From Hoeflea ulvae (GTDB taxonomy: Bacteria > Pseudomonadota > Alphaproteobacteria > Rhizobiales > Rhizobiaceae), in the NCBI RefSeq assembly GCF_026619435.1, contig NZ_JAOVZQ010000001.1, positions 4,161,501-4,225,500 of the forward strand: 64,000 bases of DNA. The letters are read 5' to 3'. The position numbers were made by a program, and so were the translations under genes. The first letter of the stretch is position 1, and every line of letters begins with the position of its first letter. Below are positions 7,495 to 16,037 of the stretch, piece by piece. The notes under the pieces are model-generated. The model had not been told where the DNA came from, did no database searches, and saw nothing but the letters and a program-made list of their open reading frames with translations.

Positions 7495-8640
7495 TCATAC
7501 CTCGCTGATGACCTGGTTGCCCGACACCACATGCACGGTAAAGCCGGAAAAGATGCTCTCCGCCTCGCCCGAGGCATAAAGCGCCTGATAGGCGTCATGC
7601 GGCACAAGCGCGTGTTTCTGATAGGCGCTGACGCCCTGGCGGGTGGCTTCCAGATCGTCGGTTTCGATGTGATAGACATCCCGCGCCGGCTCGGAACTCC
7701 ACAGCCCCCGCTTGGCCGGGCGCTCGGTCTTGGAAAACACCTCCTGCATGGTCCAGGTCAGAAGCCAGGCATTTTCGTCCTTGCGCACTTTCGACAGGAT
7801 CGTCGAGATCCGGTCGGAATTGTCGGTCACCCCGGCCGAATAGAACGGTCCCAGCACAAAGCGGCGCAGCTGTTTGGGGTGCAGGTGCTCGAAATCCGCA
7901 TCCAGATTCTGCGCGATCGTCGCCGGCGACAGCGAATAGGCGCTGTTTTTCTCCGCGGAAGCGTCAAAGGCGCGGGCTAATTCCGGGTTGAGCAGACCGC
8001 CGACGGGCAGCGGGATCTCGATGTCGGGATTGAGCTTGCCATCTTTGCCCACCAGCATCTTCGCAATGCCCTCGCTCGAATCCTCGATCGTCGCCATATA
8101 GACCATCGGCAGCGACTTGCTGCCGTCGAACGCGCCCCAGTGCACCACATAATAGGGTCGGTCGGTCTTGGGATTGATCGACACCCGGATGGTTTCGGGC
8201 AGGATGAACGGCGCAAAGACCGCGTCCTTGCCGATCTCTTCGAGATACAGCCGCTCGGCGATCTGCTCCTGAAGCGTCGCGGGAAACTCCTTGTGGCGCA
8301 AAATGAAATCGGCCATTTCCGATTTCAATGTCTCGACATCCGGCATTGCCGCCAGGCGTTCTTCGGCCGTGGCGCGGTCATTTTCCAGTGTCAGCACATT
8401 CTGGAACACCGGAAAACCGCTGTCGGCGCGAGAGATCCGGAACCGCTCGATGAAGCCGACGCGGTTTTCCCACGCCGAAAATGTCGCCTCGAGCCGGTCG
8501 ACATAGGGAATGATCACCTGGCCGACCAGACCATGGGCGTAAAGCGGTGATTTCTCGTCGGCGAGATAGACCCGCAAGCCTTTCAGCGCCGCGCGCATCG
8601 ATCTGAAATATGCGCCGGCGGCGCCGGTGTCAGCACGCAT
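7495..8640 (-). CDS. Uncharacterised protein of the AAA+/coiled-coil operon
   Basis: 381 residues, soluble, without a recognisable domain. Distinctive blocks are LKGLRVYLADEKSPLYAHGL, IRVSINPKTDRPYYVVHWGA, VGGLLNPELARAFDASAEKN and LHPKQLRRFVLGPFYSAGVT. The start at ATG 8640 has only a weak GGGGA upstream; an in-frame ATG (8598, beginning MRAALKGLRVYL) is possible. It lies 29 bases after the coiled-coil gene and four bases before the AAA+ ATPase, so the three are almost certainly one transcript. It could be an adaptor between the ATPase and the coiled-coil protein. No function can be named from the sequence. Confidence 0.6.
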   Translation of the reverse strand: MRADTGAAGAYFRSMRAALKGLRVYLADEKSPLYAHGLVGQVIIPYVDRLEATFSAWENRVGFIERFRISRADSGFPVFQNVLTLENDRATAEERLAAMPDVETLKSEMADFILRHKEFPATLQEQIAERLYLEEIGKDAVFAPFILPETIRVSINPKTDRPYYVVHWGAFDGSKSLPMVYMATIEDSSEGIAKMLVGKDGKLNPDIEIPLPVGGLLNPELARAFDASAEKNSAYSLSPATIAQNLDADFEHLHPKQLRRFVLGPFYSAGVTDNSDRISTILSKVRKDENAWLLTWTMQEVFSKTERPAKRGLWSSEPARDVYHIETDDLEATRQGVSAYQKHALVPHDAYQALYASGEAESIFSGFTVHVVSGNQVISEV

Positions 8641-8669
8641 GGCCGGTCCCCGATCCCATCACTGCACGC

Positions 8670-9758
8670 TTACGGCTTCACGTAATTGGCGGAATTGTGT
8701 TTCTCCAGAACCTCGGAAAAGCGCCGCGCAAAGGCATCATCGGCAAGCTGCTTGCGGCGCTGGATGTCCTGCGTCGACAGCATGTTCTTCTCATGCATCT
8801 CCAGGAGGTCGCCGATATGGGCCTGCGCTGCCGCACCGATGCCGGCCATGGTTTCTTCTGCCGCGGTATCGACCCGGCTGCCCAGCGTGTTGATCTTGTG
8901 CGCCACATCCTGCTGGGCTGCCGTCTTCAGCGAATCCTCGAGCGCCTTGTAAAGTACGATGCGCTGTTCGGTGTCGATGGTCAGCTTGTTGATCAGCGTG
9001 TTCTGCGCCGCGATCTGGTTGTTGAGCGAATCCACGAAGGTCTGGAACATCGAGGTGTAACGTTCGAGCGTCTGGCTTTCGGCCAGCAGTTCCTGCTCCT
9101 TGGCCTGGCGCTCATTGTATTCGGTGGCCAGTTTCGAGCGGTCGCTTTCGAGATTGGTGCGGGTCTTCTGGTCGGTCGATGCCGCAATCTGGTTCTCGAT
9201 GTCCATCAGGATCGGATTGAGCTCCTCGATCCGCTGCTGGGTGGTGTCGAGATTGGCCATGGTCACCTTGCGGCGCTCGATCACCTTGATCAGGCTGGCC
9301 TCCGAGGTCTTGTAGCGGGTTTCGAGAATGTCCTTCTGGTCCTTCAGGATGCCGGTGATGGTGTCGGACTTCTTCAGCAGCTCCTGCAGATTGCCCGACA
9401 GCGACATGTTCCTGACCCGGTCCGAGCGCATCCGCTGCGCCCGCGCCTTGGAGAAGATGGCGATGAAGCTCTCCATTCCGGAGAAGCCCTTCATGCTTTC
9501 GAATTCGGTGCCGAACACATTGGTCGCGTCTTCAAGACCGATGATCAGGTCGGCGATGTTGGTTTCCATCATCCGCTGCTGGCGCAACACGTCCTGGATG
9601 CGGGCATTCTCGATATCGAACTGCGGGTCGCCAAGCTCGGCGTCGGCTTCCGACAGTTTTTCGAGCACCACGCCGGAGGCTTCGATCTTGGACCGCATAT
9701 CCTCGACGACGGAGCGTGTTTTCTCGATTTCAGCGTCAAGACTCGTGATGTTGGCCAT
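8670..9758 (-). CDS. Long coiled-coil protein, distantly TelA-like
   Basis: 362 residues from ATG 9758, with GGGGAAG six to seven bases upstream. Nearly the whole protein is predicted coiled coil by eye: heptad-rich stretches such as DAEIEKTRSVVEDMRSKIEA, IERRKVTMANLDTTQQRIEE and ATEYNERQAKEQELLAESQT. The C-terminal part (VDTAAEETMAGIGAAAQAHI, then QDIQRRKQLADDAFARRFSE) recalls the end of TelA/YceG-type toxic-anion-resistance proteins, but the similarity is weak and from memory. There is no signal peptide or membrane helix. As first gene of the run it probably sets its expression. It may be a scaffold recruited to the membrane through the DUF2333 protein. Confidence 0.6.
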   Translation of the reverse strand: MANITSLDAEIEKTRSVVEDMRSKIEASGVVLEKLSEADAELGDPQFDIENARIQDVLRQQRMMETNIADLIIGLEDATNVFGTEFESMKGFSGMESFIAIFSKARAQRMRSDRVRNMSLSGNLQELLKKSDTITGILKDQKDILETRYKTSEASLIKVIERRKVTMANLDTTQQRIEELNPILMDIENQIAASTDQKTRTNLESDRSKLATEYNERQAKEQELLAESQTLERYTSMFQTFVDSLNNQIAAQNTLINKLTIDTEQRIVLYKALEDSLKTAAQQDVAHKINTLGSRVDTAAEETMAGIGAAAQAHIGDLLEMHEKNMLSTQDIQRRKQLADDAFARRFSEVLEKHNSANYVKP

Positions 9759-9896
9759 GCCCGGCTTCCCCGTTTTCGTGCGCCGGTGTTCAGCGCTGAT
9801 CCATCCAGCCCGCTCGGTCCGGGCGTTGAAATGTTTGTAGCACCGGTTACCGGCGCCGCAAACACTAAGCATTCCGAACCTAGGTATCGCGGAGGC

Positions 9897-9928
9897 AAAA
9901 TAAAAGGCCGCCCCCGAAGGAACGGCCT
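9897..9928 (-). terminator. Rho-independent terminator after the cytochrome c gene
   Basis: Read on the minus strand, AGGCCGUUCC pairs over ten positions with GGGGCGGCCU (two G-U pairs) around a UUCG tetraloop at 9905-9928, followed by UUUAUUUU. It lies 26 bases past the cytochrome c stop and separates that gene from the coiled-coil operon. Confidence 0.85.
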
Positions 9929-9953
9929 GTTGTGCTGTTTGCGGCTGGGCCTT

Positions 9954-10352
9954 TTACTCGGCCGCCGAAGGATCCTTCAGATAGGCGATGACGTCAGCGA
10001 CATCGTCGTCCTTCTTCAGCCCGGCAAAAGCCATCTTGGTTTTCTTGACCACACCCTTGGGGTTGCGCAGATAGGCGTCCAGCGCCTCGACGTCCCAGGC
10101 AGGAACCTCGGTCGCATGCTCCACCATGGCCGGCGAATATTTGTAGCCCTCTACAGAGGCGACCGGACGATCCACGATGTCCACCAGATGCGGGCCGACC
10201 TTGTTCTTGGCTTCGTCGACGGAGTGACAGGCAGCACACTTCCTGAAGATCTTTGCGCCCTTGACCGCGTCGCCATCGGCATAGGCGGCTGTCGGGGCAA
10301 GAAGGCCGGCGGCCATGACGGCGCCAAGCAGCGTGGAAAGGCAAATTCGCAT
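9954..10352 (-). CDS. Periplasmic class I cytochrome c
   Basis: 132 residues with a Sec signal peptide (MRICLSTLLGAVMAAGLLAP, cleavage near AYA-DGD) and a single haem-binding CAACH. The distal methionine is probably in KTKMAFAGLKKDDD, and the C-terminus DVADVIAYLKDPSAAE is the usual last helix of small c-type cytochromes such as c2/c550. It would carry electrons in the periplasm between the bc1 complex and an oxidase. The ATG at 10352 is preceded by GGAG. It stands alone, with its own terminator. Confidence 0.85.
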   Translation of the reverse strand: MRICLSTLLGAVMAAGLLAPTAAYADGDAVKGAKIFRKCAACHSVDEAKNKVGPHLVDIVDRPVASVEGYKYSPAMVEHATEVPAWDVEALDAYLRNPKGVVKKTKMAFAGLKKDDDVADVIAYLKDPSAAE

Positions 10353-10487
10353 GGTGAGTCTCCGTTCAACTGTTAGGTGGTTCATAACTATTACGTGGAC
10401 GACGCAAGAGCAATGAGACCTTGGTGCAGATACGGCGGGTCGGAAAATTGTCAACCACGTCAACCGGCCAAACAGCAGCAGGCGTCC

Positions 10488-11078
10488 CTAGTCCGGAGCC
10501 TCCCGACCCATGACATCGTCCCAGTGGCGGCGACAATAGGACACATATTTTTCGTTTCCGCCGACCTCGATCTGGGCGCCTTCGCGGATCACCCTGCCCT
10601 CGTCATTGACCCGCACCACCATCGTCGCCTTGCGGCCGCAATGGCAGATCGTCCGCACTTCCCTGAGCTCGTCGGCAATCGCCAGAAGCGCGGCGGAGCC
10701 AGGAAACAGTTTGCCGCGAAAATCGGTTCGCAGTCCGTAGGTCATCACCGGAACATTCAGCCGGTCGGCCACCCGCGCCAGCTGCCAGACCTGGCTTTCG
10801 GTCAGAAACTGGGCTTCGTCGACAAAGGCGCAGGCGATCTCGCCCTCGGCCTTGAGATTTTCGAGCGATTGGAACAGGTCATCCTCGGGCCGGAACGGGA
10901 TTGCCTCGCAATCCAGCCCGATCCGCGAGGCAATGCGCCCGGCGCCGCCGCGATCATCGAAGGCGGCGATGAACAGCACGGTGCGCATGCCGCGCTCGCG
11001 GTAATTGTAGGACGCCTGCAGCAACAGCGTCGATTTGCCTGCATTCATCGTCGAGTAACTGAAATATAGCTTGGCCAA
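10488..11078 (-). CDS. tdk: Thymidine kinase, type II
   Basis: 196 residues. The start is a TTG at 11078 (reading AKLYFSYSTMNAGKST after the initiator), with GGGAG about seven bases upstream; the frame stays open far upstream but that part is antisense to choX. The P-loop is STMNAGKST, the lasso/substrate region has FVDEAQFLTESQVWQLA and YGLRTDFRGKLFPGS, and the zinc site includes CHCGRKA and the late YCRRHW. The enzyme phosphorylates thymidine to dTMP in salvage. It fits functionally with the nucleoside hydrolase and pyrimidine genes in the window, although those are not adjacent. Confidence 0.92.
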   Translation of the reverse strand: MAKLYFSYSTMNAGKSTLLLQASYNYRERGMRTVLFIAAFDDRGGAGRIASRIGLDCEAIPFRPEDDLFQSLENLKAEGEIACAFVDEAQFLTESQVWQLARVADRLNVPVMTYGLRTDFRGKLFPGSAALLAIADELREVRTICHCGRKATMVVRVNDEGRVIREGAQIEVGGNEKYVSYCRRHWDDVMGREAPD

Positions 11079-11321
11079 GGCCGGCTCCCGCAGTTCATCC
11101 GGTTCACACTGTCGCCCGGCTTCAGGCCCCGGCTCCGCTCCGCCGCGGCTTTGAGACCGCCGGCCCATAGCCTCTTGCCAACCGCAGCGGCCGAATTCCA
11201 CCCCCGTCCGGGCTTTCAACAGCCGTTTTCGCTTCGCCCTGCCGATTTTGGCGATCTGGCGGGTTGAGTTCACCGGCCATAGGTGGTTGTTTCGGCCATC
11301 GGAACACGGGAGATACCGAAC

Positions 11322-12251
11322 ATGATAAGAAAAATGACACTCACATTCGCAGCAATTCTGCTCGCAGGAACCGCAACAGCCCACGCAGCCGATCCTGAAG
11401 CCTGCAAGAATGTCCGCTTTGCCGATGTCGGCTGGACCGACATCCAGGCCACCACCGCCGTCACCGGCGTCGTGCTCGAGGCCCTGGGCTATACCCAGGA
11501 AGTCCAGGTGCTCAGCGTGCCTGTGACCTATCAGTCGCTGAAGAACAAGGACATGGACGTCTTCCTCGGCAACTGGATGCCGTCGATGGCCGCCGATGTG
11601 CAGCCGTTCCTCGACGATGGCTCGGTTGAAACTATTGCCCAGAACCTTGATGGCGCCGGCTATGGCCTGGTTGTGCCGACCTATGCTGCCGAAGGCGGCG
11701 TCAAGAGCCTGTCCGACATCGGCAAGTTCAGGGACAAGTTCGACGGCAAGATCTACGGCATCGAGCCCGGCAATGACGGCAACCGGATCGTGCTCGAGAT
11801 GATCGAAGACCCGGCCAATGGCCTGGATGGTTTTGAGCTGGTCGAAAGCTCGGAAGCCGGCATGCTGTCGCAGGCCGAAAAGGCAATCCGCAACGAGGAA
11901 TGGATCGCATTCCTGGGCTGGACCCCGCATCCGATCATGGGCGAAATGCCGATTGCCTATCTGGACGGCATGGGCGATTCCGGCTTCGGCGCGGCCACCG
12001 TGCACACCAATGTGCGCGCCGGCTTCACCACCGAGTGCCCCAATGTCGGAACCCTGGTCAAGAATCTTTCCTTCACCCTGTCGATGGAAAACAAGATCAT
12101 GGACGACATCCTCAAGGGTGAAGATGCCAATGATGCCGGACTGGCCTGGCTGAAGGCCAATCCCGATGCGGTCACGCCCTGGCTTGAAGGCGTGACAACA
12201 TTCGACGGCGGCGATGCCGCTGCGGCTGTCGCTGCAAAGCTCGGCATGTAA
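11322..12251 (+). CDS. choX: Choline ABC transporter substrate-binding protein ChoX
   Basis: 309 residues with signal peptide (MIRKMTLTFAAILLAGTATA, cleavage near AHA-ADP). The mature protein is an OpuAC/ProX-type binding protein. The aromatic residues expected to box the trimethylammonium group are visible in DVGWTDIQ, LGNWMPSM, GYGLVVPTY and FLGWTPHP. GGGAGAT precedes the ATG at 11322. It would capture choline in the periplasm and deliver it to ChoW/ChoV. First gene of choXWV, followed by a small hairpin before choW. The 243-base gap upstream (11079-11321) holds its promoter; I see no recognisable operator there. Confidence 0.93.
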   Translation: MIRKMTLTFAAILLAGTATAHAADPEACKNVRFADVGWTDIQATTAVTGVVLEALGYTQEVQVLSVPVTYQSLKNKDMDVFLGNWMPSMAADVQPFLDDGSVETIAQNLDGAGYGLVVPTYAAEGGVKSLSDIGKFRDKFDGKIYGIEPGNDGNRIVLEMIEDPANGLDGFELVESSEAGMLSQAEKAIRNEEWIAFLGWTPHPIMGEMPIAYLDGMGDSGFGAATVHTNVRAGFTTECPNVGTLVKNLSFTLSMENKIMDDILKGEDANDAGLAWLKANPDAVTPWLEGVTTFDGGDAAAAVAAKLGM

Positions 12252-12267
12252 TAATGACACGACGGTT

Positions 12268-12289
12268 CGGGGCTGCTAACGCGGCCCCG
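12268..12289 (+). other. Intercistronic hairpin between choX and choW
   Basis: CGGGGC at 12268-12273 pairs with GCCCCG at 12284-12289 around a ten-base loop. No T-run follows, so it is unlikely to end all transcription. Hairpins after a binding-protein gene commonly stabilise that part of the message so that more ChoX than ChoW/ChoV is made; that role is inferred. Confidence 0.4.
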
Positions 12290-12317
12290 GACTGATTTGT
12301 GCGTCGGGGGACTGAAT

Positions 12318-13172
12318 ATGGACGGCATGACGGACTTCATCACGGCCTGGAAAATTCCGGTCGGAAAATTGGGAAAGAGCTTCTTCAATTTTCTCACCGA
12401 CAATTTCGAGTTCGTCTTCGATGCCATCGCGGATTCACTCAAATTCGTGCTCGACAGCATGATCGACGGCCTGTTGTGGTTGCCGTCGCTGTTTCTTGTC
12501 CTGGTCATCGCCCTGATCGGCTGGCGCATCCAGAAATCCTGGAAACTGGCGCTCGGCATCGTTCTCGGACTGGTGTTCATCATCAACCAGGGGCTCTGGA
12601 AAGAGACCGTCGAAACCCTCGTCCTGGTGATTTCCGCCGCCTTCATGTCGATGGCCATCGGCGTGCCGATCGGCATCTGGCTGGCGCACCGGCCAAAACT
12701 CTACACGGTGCTGCAACCGGTTCTCGATCTGATGCAGACGATGCCCACCTTCGTCTATCTGATCCCGGTGCTCATCCTGTTCGGCCTCGGCCTTGCGCCC
12801 GGCCTGCTGGTCACCATCATCTTCGCCTCGCCGGCGCCGATCCGGCTCACCTATCTCGGCATCACCTCGGTGCCCAAGCCGATGGTCGAGGCCGGCATGG
12901 CCTTTGGAGCCTCGCCGCAGCAATTGCTGCGCAAGGTCGAGCTGCCCGCCGCCCTGCCGACGATCATGGCCGGCCTCACCCAATGCATCATGCTGTCGCT
13001 GTCGATGGTCGTCATCGCCGCCCTGATCGGCGCCAACGGCCTTGGCAAACCGGTGGTCCGCGCGCTCAACACCGTCAACATTCCGCTCGGGCTTGAAGCC
13101 GGCATTGCCATCGTGATCCTCGCCATCATCCTTGACCGCATCTGCCGGGTACGCATTGGAGCCACATCATGA
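12318..13172 (+). CDS. choW: Choline ABC transporter permease ChoW
   Basis: 284 residues from ATG 12318. The first 50 residues are amphipathic, then come six or more membrane helices, for example LLWLPSLFLVLVIALIGW, LALGIVLGLVFIINQGLW, LVLVISAAFMSMAIGVPIGI and IVILAIILDRI at the end. The EAA-loop region ISTVPKPMVEAGMAFGASPQ-like segment (SVPKPMVEAGMAFGASPQQL) contacts the ATPase. This is the OpuAB/ProW family of quaternary-amine importers. It overlaps choV by four bases. Confidence 0.92.
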   Translation: MDGMTDFITAWKIPVGKLGKSFFNFLTDNFEFVFDAIADSLKFVLDSMIDGLLWLPSLFLVLVIALIGWRIQKSWKLALGIVLGLVFIINQGLWKETVETLVLVISAAFMSMAIGVPIGIWLAHRPKLYTVLQPVLDLMQTMPTFVYLIPVLILFGLGLAPGLLVTIIFASPAPIRLTYLGITSVPKPMVEAGMAFGASPQQLLRKVELPAALPTIMAGLTQCIMLSLSMVVIAALIGANGLGKPVVRALNTVNIPLGLEAGIAIVILAIILDRICRVRIGATS

Positions 13173-14230
13173 GCCTTGATGCTGATCGCGGCTCGGTCCG
13201 CATCGACAATGTCTCGATCATCTTTGGCGACAACACCGCCGAAAGCCTGGCGCTGGCCGATGCCGGCAAGTCCCGCACCGAGATCCAGGAGATCACCGGC
13301 GACGTGCTCGGCGTGCATGACTGCACCGTCGACATCAACGAGGGCGAGATCCTGGTGCTGATGGGCCTGTCCGGGTCCGGCAAGTCCACGCTGCTGCGCG
13401 CCATCAACCGGCTCAATCCGATCAGCCGCGGCACGCTGACGGTCGAATGCGGCGACGAGACATTCGATGTCGGCGCCTGCGACGACAAGCAGCTCAAGCA
13501 ATTGCGCATGGACACCGTGTCGATGGTGTTTCAGCAATTCGGCCTGCTGCCCTGGCGGTCGGTTGCCGACAATGTCGGCTTCGGCCTGGAAATCTCCGGC
13601 GTTCCCAAAAAGGAACGCGAGCGGCGGGTCGCGGAACAACTCGAACTCGTCGGCCTGTCCGACTGGTCAGAGCGGATGGTGGCGGAACTCTCCGGCGGCA
13701 TGCAGCAACGTGTTGGCCTCGCCCGCGCCTTCGCCACCGGTGCACCGATCCTTCTGATGGACGAGCCGTTCTCGGCGCTTGACCCGTTGATCCGGACAAG
13801 GCTGCAGGACGAACTGCTCGAACTGCAGTCGCGGCTGGGCAAGACCATCGTCTTCGTCAGCCATGACCTCGATGAAGCCATGAAGCTCGGCAACCGCATC
13901 GCCATCATGGAAGGCGGGCGCATCATCCAGTGCGGCACCCCGCGCGACATCGTCAATTCGCCCACCAATGAATATGTCCAGGATTTCGTCGCCAACATGA
14001 ACCCGATTGCCATGCTCACGGCAAAGGACGTCATGGAGCCCGGCAAACCCAACGCCTCGCGCGGCCAATCGCCGCTGTCGGCTTCGGTCAGCCCCGATAC
14101 ACCGCTGTCCGACGTGATGGACGCGCTGACCAGGCGCCAGGGGACAATCGGCGTGATTGACAAGGGCGTCGTGACAGGTTCCATCACCGCTGACGACATC
14201 ATTCGCGGCTTGACACAGCACCGCCGCTGA
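13169..14230 (+). CDS. choV: Choline ABC transporter ATP-binding protein ChoV
   Basis: 353 residues. Walker A is GLSGSGKST, the Q-loop VFQQFGLLPW, the signature LSGGMQQRVGLARA, Walker B ILLMDEPFSALD and the H-loop VFVSHDLDEA. The last 70 residues form a CBS-like tail (PLSDVMDALTRRQGTIGVID) as in OpuAA/ProV proteins. Together with ChoX and ChoW it makes a high-affinity choline importer of the inner membrane. ATG overlaps the end of choW (ATGA). Confidence 0.93.
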   Translation: MSLDADRGSVRIDNVSIIFGDNTAESLALADAGKSRTEIQEITGDVLGVHDCTVDINEGEILVLMGLSGSGKSTLLRAINRLNPISRGTLTVECGDETFDVGACDDKQLKQLRMDTVSMVFQQFGLLPWRSVADNVGFGLEISGVPKKERERRVAEQLELVGLSDWSERMVAELSGGMQQRVGLARAFATGAPILLMDEPFSALDPLIRTRLQDELLELQSRLGKTIVFVSHDLDEAMKLGNRIAIMEGGRIIQCGTPRDIVNSPTNEYVQDFVANMNPIAMLTAKDVMEPGKPNASRGQSPLSASVSPDTPLSDVMDALTRRQGTIGVIDKGVVTGSITADDIIRGLTQHRR

Positions 14231-14280
14231 GAGTGATGAGCGCCGGACAATTAACTTAGTGCAGTCGAGGAGATCGGAAT

Positions 14281-15043
14281 ATGGAAGTTAAGGGCAAAGC
14301 CGCCATCGTGACCGGCGGAGGCTCAGGCCTTGGCGCGGCAACCGCGCGGGCATTGGCAGCAGCTGGCGCAAAGGTGACGCTGCTGGACATCAATCTGGAC
14401 CAGGCCGAAAAGGTCGCGGCCGAAATCGGCGGCAAGGCAATCGCCTGCGATGTCTCCGATGCCACAGCCGCCGAGGCAGCACTCGCGGAGGCCGCAGAAG
14501 CCAATGGCGAAGCCCGGATCCTGATCAACTGCGCCGGCATTGCGCCCGCCGTCCGAGTCGTCGGCCGCGAAGGCCCGCATGATCTCGACCTGTTCCGCAA
14601 GGTCATCGAGGTCAATCTGATCGGCAGCTTCAACATGCTGCGGCTGTTTTCCGATCGCGCCTCCAGGCTCGAGCCGCTGGCCGACGGCGAGCGCGGCGTG
14701 GTGATCTCGACAGCATCGGTTGCTGCCTTTGACGGCCAGATCGGCCAGGCCGCCTATTCCGCCTCCAAGGGTGGCGTGCATGCCATGGCACTGCCGATCG
14801 CCCGCGAGATTGCCCGCTTCGGCATTCGCGTGATGACCATCGCACCAGGCATTTTCGCCACCCCGATGCTGCTGAACATGCCGCCGGAAGTCCAGGACAG
14901 CCTCGGCGCCTCGGTGCCGTTCCCGTCCCGCACTGGGACAGCCTGAGGAATATGCCAAGCTGGCCCTGCATATCATCGACAATGTCATGCTCAATGGCGA
15001 GACCATTCGTCTCGACGGCGCCATCCGCATGGCGCCGAAATAG
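14281..15043 (+). pseudogene. Short-chain dehydrogenase (type II 3-hydroxyacyl-CoA dehydrogenase-like), one-base frameshift near the end
   Basis: The frame from ATG 14281 encodes an SDR: TGGGSGLGAATARALAAAGA (NAD site), NCAGIAP, an active-site serine in VVISTASVAAFDGQ, and the YSASKGG motif. It stops early at 14944-14946 after FPSRTGTA. In the next frame the sequence continues [19 protein letters not shown] and ends [19 protein letters not shown] before a TAG at 15041-15043, which is the normal C-terminus of this family. Removing one base around 14931-14933 restores a protein of about 253 residues. Without it, the last 34 residues are lost. The gene follows choV by 50 bases. Substrate unknown, possibly an acyl-CoA or a choline/carnitine-derived alcohol. 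Confidence 0.8.
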
Positions 15044-15068
15044 CGCGCCGCAACGGGGTGATTGCCAC

Positions 15069-15824
15069 GTGAAGGAACCGGTCAAGACCATCCGCGAGAC
15101 CGACGAGGAGGCCCGCCGACTGGCGCACCGCCTCGTCAGGGGTGCGCGGTTCGGCGCCATCGGCGTGCTCGAACCCGACACCGGCTTCCCCTTTGCAAGC
15201 CGGGTTCTGACCGGCACCGATGTCGACGGAACACCGCTGATCCTGGTCTCCGGGCTGTCGGTGCACACCACGGCGCTGCTCGCTGACCCGCGGGCCTCGC
15301 TGCTGTTTGGCGAGCCCGGGAAGGGCGACCCGCTGGCCCATCCGCGCATCACCGTGCGCACCCAGGCCGAGCGCGTAGCCCGCGACGACCCCGCCCATGC
15401 CCGGCTGCGCGCCCGTTTCATTGCCCGGCATCCGAAAGCCGCACTCTATGCCGATTTCGGCGATTTCGCCTTTTTCCGCATGGTGCCGCATTCGGCCAGC
15501 CTCAATGGCGGCTTCGGCAAGGCCTTTGTGCTCGACGCGTCCGATCTGCTGATCACGTCGCCGGCGATTGCCGATCTCGCCGACATGGAAGCCGGGGCGG
15601 TGGCGCACATGAATGCAGACCACTCGGATGCGATCGACAATTACGCTCGCGTGTTCGGCAAGTCGAAAAAATCCGGCTGGAAACTGTGCGGGATTGATTG
15701 TGCGGGGCTCGATCTGGTCCAGGGCGACGAGCTCTTGCGCATCGAATATGATTCGCCGCTGATGAAGGCTGCCGATATGCGGCCGCTGCTTGTCGACATG
15801 GCGCGCCGCGCAAGAGCAGCCTGA
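15069..15824 (+). CDS. HugZ-family pyridoxamine-phosphate-oxidase-like protein
   Basis: 251 residues from a GTG at 15069. Residues about 10-160 form a split-barrel flavin/haem-binding fold (RRLAHRLVRGARFGAIGVLE, GTPLILVSGLSVHTTALLAD, ADFGDFAFFRMVPHSASLNG), and the C-terminal 85 residues are the DUF2470 domain (AVAHMNADHSDAIDNYARVF). This pairing is found in HugZ/HutZ haem-utilisation proteins, which degrade or handle haem in the cytoplasm. Here it follows the SDR by 25 bases and no haem-uptake genes are adjacent, so haem use is a family-based inference. Confidence 0.75.
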   Translation: MKEPVKTIRETDEEARRLAHRLVRGARFGAIGVLEPDTGFPFASRVLTGTDVDGTPLILVSGLSVHTTALLADPRASLLFGEPGKGDPLAHPRITVRTQAERVARDDPAHARLRARFIARHPKAALYADFGDFAFFRMVPHSASLNGGFGKAFVLDASDLLITSPAIADLADMEAGAVAHMNADHSDAIDNYARVFGKSKKSGWKLCGIDCAGLDLVQGDELLRIEYDSPLMKAADMRPLLVDMARRARAA

Positions 15825-15858
15825 GGCGGCAAACCTGTTCAAGACAGGCCTGGAATGC

Positions 15859-15892
15859 AGACGGACGTCATCCAACGAGGTGACGTCCGTCT
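15859..15892. repeat. Perfect 12-bp inverted repeat upstream of the nucleoside hydrolase
   Basis: AGACGGACGTCA at 15859-15870 and TGACGTCCGTCT at 15881-15892 are exact complements around a ten-base spacer. No T-run follows on either strand, so it is not a standard terminator. It lies about 145 bases before the nucleoside hydrolase start and 35 after the HugZ-like gene. It may be a regulator site or an RNA-stabilising hairpin. The rest of the 213-base gap shows nothing I can name. Confidence 0.6.
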
Positions 15893-16037
15893 AGCGACGG
15901 AAGGGAAAATCCCCGCCATGCCGCCGGTCGCTGACGACAGTGCGCGCCGAAACTTGCTCCGACCTTGCGCTGCAACCGCCCGGCTTGCAGCCCGGAGCCC
16001 GGCGTGGCATTGCTGCGGCACTCAAACGGGGCTGCAC

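Noticed and set aside
8610..10376. A 588-codon open frame on the plus strand
   Set aside because: It runs antisense through the coiled-coil gene and cytochrome c, both of which have clear family sequence, start sites and a terminator. The translation is rich in His, Arg and Gly, as expected for an antisense frame in high-GC DNA.
10488..12260. A 590-codon frame on the minus strand starting opposite choX
   Set aside because: Only the last 196 codons (thymidine kinase) are real; the rest is antisense to the well-supported choX and its promoter.
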